NCBI GenBank assembly: GCA_963575745.1
Contig: CAUYUJ010012169.1
Coordinates: forward strand, 319,818-383,817
Direction: 5' to 3'
DNA: 64,000 bases
Source of the DNA: Prorocentrum cordatum
Lineage: Eukaryota > Sar > Dinophyceae > Prorocentrales > Prorocentraceae
The notes under the pieces are model-generated. The model worked only from the letters and a program-made list of their open reading frames with translations, was not told the origin of the DNA and did not search any database. Position numbers and translations under genes: made by a program. Positions within the stretch are counted from its first letter, which is position 1. Each line of letters opens with the position of its first letter. Shown here piece after piece: positions 1 through 8,200 of this stretch.

Positions 1-763
1 CGCGATGGCGACGGAGATGCGGGACGGGAGCGGCACTCCCATGGATGCGTCAGTGATGTTGCCAGCAACTTTGGCGACGATCCTGACATTCTTGATCTTC
101 ATGACCTACGCAAGCGCGCTGCCGAGGAGGGCCTCGACCCGTCCGGCAGCAACAACTACGGTGAACTGGCCCAGCCCGCCGCCGATGCCCGCGCACGCAA
201 GCGCTCAAGCAGTGACGAAGCGTCATAACTTGCCTATAGGCCTACCAAAGAATGTTCAAATAACCGCTTCTGGTCTGCACGAAACGTTATTAGAACGTTT
301 CTGGCCGGGACTGTTTTGTTTCAGCACATCGGGCTTGCGTTCTAGGAGCATTGTTTTTGTTATTACAACATTCTTGAGTTCCAAGAGCATATCATGATAG
401 GCCTATAGGAATGCCGGGACGGTCGGTCCTTGCTCAAGGCGCGCCTGCCGTGCGATAGCCCAGCGGCAGTCTAACTATCCCACGGAGTTCTGCCAAGCAG
501 CGGCCCGCCAGCTGACCCCCCCCCCGGAGGTCGCGGCTGGAGGCCCGCAGCGCGCTCGACACTGCCTCTGCGGAGCAGCGGCGAGCCCGCTCCAAGAGAC
601 AGCAGTTGCAAGTGCTCATCTGTAAGATCACTTCTTGGTCCGCGATGGCTAAGGGATTTGCCGTTGAGCGCGCGTCGACACTTCATGCGTGTCTGATGGC
701 CGGGCATCCTGTTCGGCGCTCTGAGGTCCCTTCCTCATGTTAGAAAGAGCGCGTTCTGTGGTT
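1..763. other. No recognisable gene
   Basis: Mixed-composition DNA. An open frame of 130 codons from position 5 has no domain or motif I recognise and ends in low-complexity sequence. I see no repeat, RNA gene or spliced-leader remnant here. Confidence 0.5.
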
Positions 764-895
764 GCTTGGGGGGGGGGGTGGAACCGGACCCCCCCCCCCC
801 CCGGATGAAAGGGGGGGGGGGTTCGAACCGCCCCCCCCCTCCCGTGACGAGAGGGGTGGGGGCGGTTCGAATCCCCCCCCACCCCCCATCCCCCC
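764..895. repeat. Poly-G / TTCGAA / poly-C palindromic array
   Basis: Three consecutive units have the form G-run, short core, C-run. The cores are TGGAACCGGA, TTCGAACCG and CGGTTCGAATC. Each unit can fold on itself, and the cores resemble the T-arm (B box) of tRNA genes. Similar units lie at 1783-1812 and 3276-3306, so this is a local repeat family rather than one accidental homopolymer. Confidence 0.6.
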
Positions 896-905
896 CCTAC
901 TTTTC

Positions 906-1042
906 CTCTCTTCGTTTTCTCGGGCCGGCGCGTGCGTCGGCGGCGGCTGGCGGCGGCGGCGGGGACGACGATTTCCTTTTTCTGGGCCGGCGCCGGCGCC
1001 TGCGGCGGCGGGCAGCGGCGGCGAGGAGCGTCGACGAGGACG
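906..1042. repeat. GGCGCC-rich flank of the GGT tract
   Basis: GC-rich sequence with overlapping GGCGCC palindromes and GGC/GGA triplets. It lies immediately before the GGT microsatellite. A related GGCGCC-rich block (1697-1780) closes the other side in roughly inverted orientation. Confidence 0.5.
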
Positions 1043-1690
1043 ACGGTGGTGGTGGTGGTTGTGGTGGTGGATTGTGGTGGTGGTGGTGGCGTTGGTGGTG
1101 GTTGTGGTGGTGGTGGTGGTGTGGTGGTTTGTTGTGGTGGTGGTGGGTTGTGATGGTGGTGGTGGTGGTTGCGGTGGTGGTGGTGGTGGTGGTGGGTGGT
1201 GGTGGTGGGTGGTGGTGGTGGTGGTTTGGTGGTGGTGCGGTGGTGTTTGTGGCGCTGGGGTGGTGGTGGTGGTGGTGGTGGTGGTTGTTTGTGTGGTGGT
1301 GGTGGTGGTTTGGTGGTGGGGTGGTGGTTTGTGGTGGTGGTGGTGGTGGTGGGTTGTGGTGGTGGCGGTGGTTGTGGAGGTGGTGGTGGTGGTGGTGGCG
1401 GTGGTTGTGGTGGTTGTGGTGTTGGTGGTTTGTGGTGGTGGGGTGGGTTTGTGTTGCTGGTAGTGTGGTGGTGGTTGTGGGCGGTGGTGGTGGTGGTGTG
1501 GTAGATTGTGGTGGTGGTGGTGGTAGTGGTGGTGGGTTTTTGTGGTGGTGGTGATGATTGTGGTGGTGGTGTTGTTGTGATTGGTGGTGGCGGTGCTGGT
1601 GGTGTGTCTGTGTGGTGTGTTGGGGTTGGTGGTGGTGGTGGTGGTGTTGCGGTGATGGTGGTGGTGGCGGTGGTCGTGGTAGTGGTATTG
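1043..1690 (+). repeat. (GGT)n imperfect microsatellite, about 650 bp
   Basis: Almost pure GGT/TGG/GTT triplets with scattered substitutions. All long open frames here translate to poly-Gly, poly-Trp or poly-Val (poly-His on the minus strand) and are artefacts of the repeat. Confidence 0.9.
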
Positions 1691-1696
1691 GTGGTA

Positions 1697-1812
1697 ATCG
1701 TCGCTGCGTCCCCGCCGTCGTTGGCGCCAGCGCCGGCGCTACTGGCCGCCGCCAGCGCTGGCGCCGGCGCCGGCGCCAGGGTGGGGGAGGGAGATTTTGA
1801 ACGCCCCCCCCC
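1697..1812 (+). repeat. GGCGCC block ending in G-run TTTTGAAC C-run (copy A)
   Basis: The segment starts GTCGCTGCGTCCCCGCCG, passes through stacked GGCGCC palindromes and ends in a G-rich run, TTTTGAACG and a C-run. The same order (same 18-mer, GGCGCC stack, G-run, TTTGAC, C-run) recurs at 3213-3306. That defines a duplicated element of about 100 bp. Confidence 0.6.
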
Positions 1813-1840
1813 TTTGGCTCAAGGTTCAAGTTGGCTCAAG
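1813..1840 (+). other. Decayed tandem spliced-leader relic
   Basis: TTTGGCTCAAG (1813-1823) is followed by TTCAAG (1825-1830) and TTGGCTCAAG (1831-1840). These are 3' portions of the dinoflagellate spliced leader, which ends TTTTGGCTCAAG. Tandem leader remnants are the known signature of mRNA retroposed more than once. The following sequence (GTTTTTTGCAG) does not extend as a leader RNA gene would be expected to. Confidence 0.6.
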
Positions 1841-2047
1841 GTTTTTTGCAGACTCGCCCAGCATCGCACTATACTGATACATTCTCCCTTGTCAAAGCGT
1901 GTTTGCCTTCATTAGCAGTGTGGACGCCTTGTTGACAGTTCGGTATCAAACAATTGGCAGTTGCTGGTGCGAGCGCCCGGTGTCACAGCGATTCCGGCGC
2001 GTTGCTTTGTGGTGTGGTGGAAGTTTAATTCATTGGGTCGTCGAAGA

Positions 2048-2893
2048 ATGCCCCATCGACCAAAGTCAAAGCAGGAGCCGGTACTTCAAAATTCTTTTCA
2101 AGAGTTGCAAGGCAAGGTCAATTGCATCTTCGCAGAAGTGGCGGATTTAAAACGCAGGGTGGAGTATGTCGAGGGAAACGGATCAACATATCATGGGGCG
2201 GTGAGGCACGGAGATTTGTCAGTGCGAGTCGGACGATGTGAACAAATATACATACATAACAGTCGATTTCCTGAAAATTGAAAACGTGTGCGATCGCTTA
2301 CTGCAAGAACCAATTCAATTAGATTTTGTTGGTGGTCCCGAGTATACGGCAGAGTTCGACGATAACACAGAGGCGAACAAAGATGCCCCCAATTCCTCGG
2401 ATAACATGTTGAGTATTTGGCAGGGATGGCGCAAACAACTCAGATGAAGTTAGAACATATGAATTTGTTATTCGGCGACAACAACGAGACTCTTGAGTGG
2501 GAGGGCGAATCTTTGCACCAACGTAGGCTAATCTTTCAACATCGTTGCGACGTGCTGCTGGGCAGCGTTCGATCATTGATCATACTTGGTTGCAAAGGTT
2601 TTCTTCTCGAAGGAACGTTGGTGGAGCCGCTCGTGCAACGAGAGATTTGTCTGGTCGGGTTCCGCGGGCAAATTTACACATCAACATCTTCTACATGGGA
2701 AATTCGGCAAAATACTCGCCAGGGAACTGTGTTGGAAGAGTGGGTTGCCAATGCCACTTCGGTCCGCAGTTGCGTTTACGGTCGTCTGTCAAAGAAAGCA
2801 TTCGCCAAGGATCACTTTCCACATAATAGGGCATACGTTGCAATTGGAATTGTATTACATATTGGCGTTTGGCCAGCCTCTCTAATAACATAG
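2048..2893 (+). pseudogene. Coding-like sequence with frame breaks, downstream of leader relic
   Basis: This stretch has lower GC than its surroundings and protein-like composition spread over three frames. The first starts at 2048 (MPHRPKSKQEPVLQNSFQEL) and runs to 2281, a second runs 2238-2447, and a third runs 2417-2893. No frame is open throughout, and I recognise no domain. Because it lies 200 bp after tandem spliced-leader relics, a retroposed and decayed mRNA copy is a reasonable inference. It could also be several exons of an unknown gene. Confidence 0.3.
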
Positions 2894-3212
2894 GTACAGC
2901 CATGTCGATGAGCACCGGTAGATTCTCTGAACGTTTGGCTGCAATCGCACATCCAATTCGTTTATTTGGTTTTCCTCCCCCATCCTCCTCTTTGCTTCGC
3001 TGCTTGTCAGCTTCCCAGTTCGCCTCCAGAGGAGCGTGAAGGCATAACCGAAGTCCTTCGTTGCAGAGTGCACTCGTTTCTTTCCGGCATCAGGGAGCCA
3101 ACGTGCTTCCGGCGCTCCGGCGCCACCGCCGTGCTCTTTATAGGGCCGTCCTCCAGGACGATCGTCGGCGTCCTGTCCTGTCCTGTCCCCCTTGGGCTGC
3201 TGCCTCTGGTCG
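2894..3212. other. No recognisable gene
   Basis: Mixed sequence between the decayed coding-like segment and the second GGCGCC block. I see no repeat or motif apart from a few GGCGCC sites. Confidence 0.4.
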
Positions 3213-3340
3213 TCGTCGCTGCGTCCCCGCCGCCGGCGCTGCTGTCGACCGCGAGCGCCGGCGCCGGCGCCGAGGGGGGGGGGGCGGGGGGTTTGACCCC
3301 CCCCCCATGGGAGGGGGGGGAGGTTCGGAAGGGTGGGGGT
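3213..3340 (+). repeat. GGCGCC block with G-run TTTGAC C-run (copy B)
   Basis: Second copy of the element at 1697-1812. It has the same GTCGCTGCGTCCCCGCCG start, stacked GGCGCC sites, then a G-run, TTTGAC and a C-run. Confidence 0.6.
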
Positions 3341-3411
3341 TTGGGCGGAGGGGGGTCCCCTTGGTTTTGGTCGACGGCGCCGAGTGTTGGGAGGGGTTCT
3401 ACGCCCAGTTC

Positions 3412-3511
3412 NNNNNNNNNNNNNNNNNNNNNNNNNNNNNNNNNNNNNNNNNNNNNNNNNNNNNNNNNNNNNNNNNNNNNNNNNNNNNNNNNNNNNNNNN
3501 NNNNNNNNNNN
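3412..3511. other. Assembly gap (100 N)
   Basis: Exactly 100 N, the usual placeholder for a gap of unknown size. A pyrimidine microsatellite starts directly after it, so the true length is unknown. Confidence 0.99.
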
Positions 3512-3636
3512 CCTACTCCTCCTCGTTCTCCTCCTCCTCTTCTCCCTTCTCCTCTTTCTCCTTCTCCTCTTCCTCCTCCTCCTGCTCCCCCTCCTCCTCC
3601 TCCTCCGCCTCCTCCTCCTCCTCCTGCCCCCACTCC
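3512..3636. repeat. (CTC/TCC)n pyrimidine tract
   Basis: Impure CTC/TCC repeat between the gap and the spliced leader. It is the 5' flank of the LINE. The LINE 3' end is also CCT-rich, so a target-site duplication cannot be told from the microsatellite. Confidence 0.85.
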
Positions 3637-3658
3637 TCCGTAGCCATTTTGGCTCAAG
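3637..3658 (+). other. Intact 22-nt dinoflagellate spliced leader (DinoSL) in genomic DNA
   Basis: The 22 bases match the DinoSL consensus throughout: TCCGTAG at 3637-3643, then CCATTTTGGCTCAAG at 3644-3658. A spliced-leader RNA gene would continue with a GT splice donor. Here the next bases are ATGTCG, so this is a leader already joined to an mRNA and copied back into the genome. It marks the 5' end of the LINE. Confidence 0.93.
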
Positions 3659-3825
3659 ATGTCGTTGGGGCGAGGGGTGGAGTTGGTCCAGGCTGCCCAC
3701 ACCCGGTCCCCACGGCACAAATTGAGCCTCTCTTGCTACACTATCGTGCTTTCACTCGGGCCTCTGGCCCTACTTCTTACATCTTCTGTTTGCAGCCCAG
3801 GGCTGCCCTTCCCTGGGCCTGCTGC

Positions 3826-3923
3826 TTCCGCCGCGCAGCCATGGCAGCCCGTGGCAGCGGACCTGAGGTGCACCTTCCGCCGCGCAGCCATGGCAGCCCG
3901 TGGCAGCGGACCTGAGGTGCACC
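3826..3923 (+). repeat. 49-bp tandem duplication at the ORF1 start
   Basis: The segment starting TTCCGCCGCGCAGCC occurs at 3826-3874 and again at 3875-3923. Each copy contains the same GCCATGG start context. Because 49 is not a multiple of three, only the second ATG (3890) is in frame with ORF1. Confidence 0.9.
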
Positions 3924-5293
3924 ACCTCGACGACGGCAGCTCGGCGTCGGAGGACTCCTTGGACGGCAGGCAGCGTGCTTCGAAGTCCGCCCCTCGGCAT
4001 GGCAGTGCGAGTGCAGAGCGGGCGCGTCGCAAGCGTCGCTCGCGCAGGGAGGCTGCGGCGGCCACCCTTGCGCAGCTCGACGCCATGCCCACCTTCCCGT
4101 CGCAGGAGCCAGTGGGTGATGCAGCGCTGGCAGCGGCGCTTCACCTCGCGCCGACGCTGCCATCGCAGGAGGTTCGAGCAGTTGCCCGTGCTGCTGGTGA
4201 GCTTCCTCCAACAGCTGGAGCTGCCGCCTTGGGGGCTAGCAGCAGTGCCGCCGCGCCTGGCCTCGCCAGTGACGCCGCCGCCGCCTCCCAGCGAGGCCGT
4301 GCTGCAGGCCCCCCCAGCGGTGGTCCCAGGGACCCATGGCATGAGGGAGGTGGAGACCCATGGGATGGACGCATCCCTACGACTGATGAGTTTGATAAGA
4401 GAATGCAGGACCTCTTCAATACGCAGATTGATGCTGCTTCCACCAAGCTGCAGGCTGTCTGCAATGAGACGCTCAAGAAGGCTCAGGACGACTTCCAGTC
4501 GAGCATGCGGATGTGCTTCACGCAGATTCTCGCCACCAACGCGAGGGTCGACCAGCACAGCCACACCATCGCCGACATTCAGCGTCGACAGGACGCCCAA
4601 GAGCGCGAGCAGGACAAGATTCGTGACACTGTTGCGCGCATGGAGAGGACGCTCGCGATGGCTGAGTCCCAGGCCTCCGCGTTCGACACGGCGAAGTTGG
4701 CTCAGTGGGAGAGGCAGGCGGAGCCGACCCTCTTCACGATCGGTGCACCGTCGGCCATCGCGCCGATGGAGGTGCGCAGGGCCGTCCAGGCATGGGTCAC
4801 CGAGTCGGGCCTCGCCATGGACCAGGTCGAGCTCGACGGGCAGGTCCCCTCGCGCAAGTTCTTCCTGCGCACGATCGGCGGTGATGAGGTTGCTCGACCA
4901 CGGGCGCTGGCGTTGGCACAAGGTCTCAGGACCTCGGCTGGCTGGCGCAACTTCGTGGCGCAGAACACCCAGGGAGCGCAGACCCCGATCTACATCAGTC
5001 CGGATAAGGCCCCTCGCCAAGTACGATTGGAGCTCCACACGAAGAAGGCACAGCGCGTGCTGGCTGAGCGACACCCTCAGCTGGACATCTCGTGCCAGAG
5101 GACCAAGGGCGTGGTCATGGTGGACCGCGTCCCCGTCGTGGTCCTCGAGGTTGCTGGTGCTGATGATCCCACGAAGTTCATCTGGCATGGCCCCACGGTT
5201 GAGAAGTATACCATTGACAAGTCTGCCATCGTCGAGGCCTTCAAGCACCTGGCCAACACGGTGGACACCACTGGCGATGGATGGAGTCTTTAA
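3890..5293 (+). CDS. LINE ORF1 protein (coiled-coil, probable RNA-binding)
   Basis: 467 residues. The N-terminal 165 residues are polar, Ala/Arg/Pro-rich and probably disordered, with a basic patch (RARRKRRSRRE). A heptad-like helical region spans about 168-265 (FDKRMQDLFNTQID..) and should form a coiled coil. A mixed alpha/beta domain follows from about 272 to 455, ending in IVEAFKHLA. This matches the general plan of LINE ORF1 proteins, which multimerise and coat the element RNA; the RNA-binding role is inferred from that plan. I chose ATG 3890 for its GCCATGG context; the frame is open back to ATG 3659, directly after the spliced leader, but that extension reads through duplicated sequence. 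The stop at 5291-5293 overlaps the ORF2 start by 17 bp. Confidence 0.8.
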   Translation: MAARGSGPEVHHLDDGSSASEDSLDGRQRASKSAPRHGSASAERARRKRRSRREAAAATLAQLDAMPTFPSQEPVGDAALAAALHLAPTLPSQEVRAVARAAGELPPTAGAAALGASSSAAAPGLASDAAAASQRGRAAGPPSGGPRDPWHEGGGDPWDGRIPTTDEFDKRMQDLFNTQIDAASTKLQAVCNETLKKAQDDFQSSMRMCFTQILATNARVDQHSHTIADIQRRQDAQEREQDKIRDTVARMERTLAMAESQASAFDTAKLAQWERQAEPTLFTIGAPSAIAPMEVRRAVQAWVTESGLAMDQVELDGQVPSRKFFLRTIGGDEVARPRALALAQGLRTSAGWRNFVAQNTQGAQTPIYISPDKAPRQVRLELHTKKAQRVLAERHPQLDISCQRTKGVVMVDRVPVVVLEVAGADDPTKFIWHGPTVEKYTIDKSAIVEAFKHLANTVDTTGDGWSL

Positions 5294-8200
5294 CAGCCGC
5301 TGGTGCCCATGGGAATGGGCACCTGTGCGACATGGAGGTCGCATCATATCGTGGAACGCTCGTGGGCTCGCTTGTCTTGACCATCGGCGTCGTCGTCGTA
5401 AATTTCAAAGACTGTTCCCGCACATGAAAGATCGCGCTGTCATCCTTATCCAAGAGACGCATGGCACGACCGAGTTGCTTCGCACGCTGCTCAATGCCAC
5501 TCCCTTCGACTATCAGCTCATTCACTCCAGCACTGGCCGCCCTGGCGCGGGTGGTGTTGCCATACTGGTTCCTCTACCTCCTCGGATGATTGCGCAATCG
5601 GTACCCTTCGAAGATCAGCCAATTATCACTCCTGAAGTTCTTGCTGATGGGCGCGTTCAACTTGTCAGCATCCTCAATCCCAAGACAAAGTTTGCAATGA
5701 AGATCATGAGTGTCCACAATTATGAGTTGGGACCTCACACGCTCCCTCACATTCGAGAAGTATGGCAGCAGTCGCTGGCATGGTGTAAGGAGGAGCCGCT
5801 GCAGAGGACCTTCGTCGCGCTGGGGGACTTCAACATTGCTGCGGGCGCCCCTGTGAGCTACCAGAATCCTGAGCCTTGCAGTGCCCGTCTAGCTGTCGCT
5901 ACGCATATGGCTCCTCTGGAAGGTTTCTGGAGACCGCTCATGCATGCAGCCACGGAGGTATGCACAGATCTTCCGACTAGATTTAACCGCCAGCATTTCA
6001 CAGCGAACACTCTTGATCGTGTCTTCTTGGGGATTCTCTCGGAATACATGCTTGAGATTGACGCGGTGATGGAAGTTCATGTTGACCCAAGCCAAATGTC
6101 CGACGCTCGTTTGAGCGATCACGCGTTGGTTTCGCTTTCATTTCAGAATCGTGGCACGGGTCAGCATAATGAGCTGCGTATCCCTGACTTTATTTTCCAA
6201 GATCCGCGCTCTCGCGCGAAACTTGCCGCCCTGGTCTCTGCTGTAGACATGTCGCATGTGCCAGCGGATGTGCGCTGGCGATATATGAAGCAATACATGT
6301 GGGAAGCCGCCCGTGAGACCCGTAATGAGCTCCAGGGCCTCCCGTTAGTCTCACAGGACCCTAATGCCTTGGAGGCCCGTTTGGTCACTTTGAGAGCCAT
6401 CGCGAGGGCCATTTGGAGGCAGGATCTTCGGGTCGGGGCTACCCTGCAGGCCACCACGCTTCTTGGGGCTCGCTTCCTCTCCCTCTCGGCAACCTCTCTC
6501 ACTCTTCTTGAGCCTGATAACTTTAGTGCCCTTTTTCGCGACACCAGCGCTGCCGCGCTCGAACGCCGCCAATCCCGAGCTGCCGCCTTAGCTCAGCAAG
6601 CTGCCGCGTCAGGTGATCGTCTCTCGGCTGACGCTGCGCGTCGGCTCCAGCGTTCGCTACAGCGTAAGGCCCGACTCTGGCGCCCGAAAGGCAGCTCGCT
6701 CGTCCTGCAGGGCGTGCGCCCAGAGACGCTTGCACCAGCTTCGCCACCCACCGACGCTTCACCAGTGGCGCGTTCTGCAGAAGATATCCGCGCTGCGCTC
6801 TCCAGCCACTGGGGGGATGTGTTTAAGGCCAAGGTGGTGGACCCTGTCAAGCTCCGCGCTTACGTGGACCGCCTCGGTTGCCCCATGGATGGCTCCGGCC
6901 TCGCTGGTCCCCCCGTGCCGTCGCGTGCGGGCCTCGAGAAGGCCATGCTTCGCGCTCGTATCTCTGCCCCAGGGCCTGATGGGTTCACTTGCCGCGCGTG
7001 GGCTGCGATCCCCGAGCAGCCGGATGTCTTGCATGATCTTGCCCTTCACCTTTTTCGTGGAGATTATGTGCCACACGATCTAAATGATTATGTTTTCGCC
7101 TTCTTGCCGAAGGGGTCGTTGCCAGAAGATCACTTCGACTGTGTTAGGCAAGCCAGCAAGGTGCGCCCTCTGTCGCTGCGCAACACTGATACCAAAATCA
7201 TCGCCAGTGCCTCGAACTTTGTGCTGCGCCAAGCGGTTGCCAAAAAAGTGCACCCTAATCAGAGAGGCTTTGTGATTGGAAGGAATTTCGCTCGCAACAT
7301 CATCTTTATGGACGCCTCCGCCAGAGCTTTCAGCGTGTCAGAAAATGCTGCACAGCTATGGCCATGCTTTGTGTCTTTTGATATTGCTGCTGCGTTCCCC
7401 TCTGTGGGGCACCAGTGGTTGTTCGAGATTCTCCACCGTCACGGAGTCCCCCAAGGGTATCTCAACCTTCTCCACTCGCTCTACTTCTGCCCTAGGGGCT
7501 TCGGGCGGTTCGGAGGTGAACTGCACTTTCTCTTCCATATCTGCAGTGGCGTCCTCCAGGGATGCCCTCTCTCGGGGTCTGTCTGGGCGCTCATTTTCGA
7601 TCCCGTGATTCGTTTGCTCTCCCAGGCTGTCGAACACCCCGCAGAGCAGAGTCAGATCCCAGGCCAGGTAGGTGGTTGTGCTGATGATGTAGGCACAGTG
7701 CTCCCACAATTGTGCACTTTGAAAGCCATGATGCCTCACTTTGATGATGTTGCTGAGCACGCGTTCTTGCGTCTCCAGCCTGCCAAATGCTGCATCGCGC
7801 CGTTGTGGGCCCCATGCACTCAGGAGCTCGCACATAGCATCCGAAGTTGGCTCGTCCGTGAATTGTCTGAGTGCCAGGAGTTCGATATCCAGGGATCGAC
7901 GGCGTACCTGGGGGTTCAGTTTGGGCCTGAGGGGGATCTCGGACTCCAGTGGCATCAAGCGGCACAGAAATGGTGGCACCGCACTATTGAGTTGCCATCC
8001 TCACGTGCTGCTGCTGCGCTATCGATCTTCCAATATAACTTGTATGCGGTCAGCACTCTCGGCTATCTCGCTCAATTCTTTCCCATGTCTCCCAGTGCCA
8101 TCGCGCGTGAGGGTCTTGCCCTTCACAAGTTGCTTCGTCTCCCTCCTAACTCCTTCTCCCTCGCCGATTTGCTTTCTGCCTCGTGGATTGGGTCGTCGCC

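Noticed and set aside
897-1829. 310-codon minus-strand frame rich in His/Pro and 233-262-codon plus-strand frames rich in Gly/Trp/Val
   Set aside because: They are translations of the GGT microsatellite; no non-repeat domain is present.
3900-5276. Upstream part of the 2046-codon open frame
   Set aside because: It is the alternative-frame shadow of ORF1 (Arg/Ser-rich, no motifs); recognisable ORF2 begins after ATG 5277.
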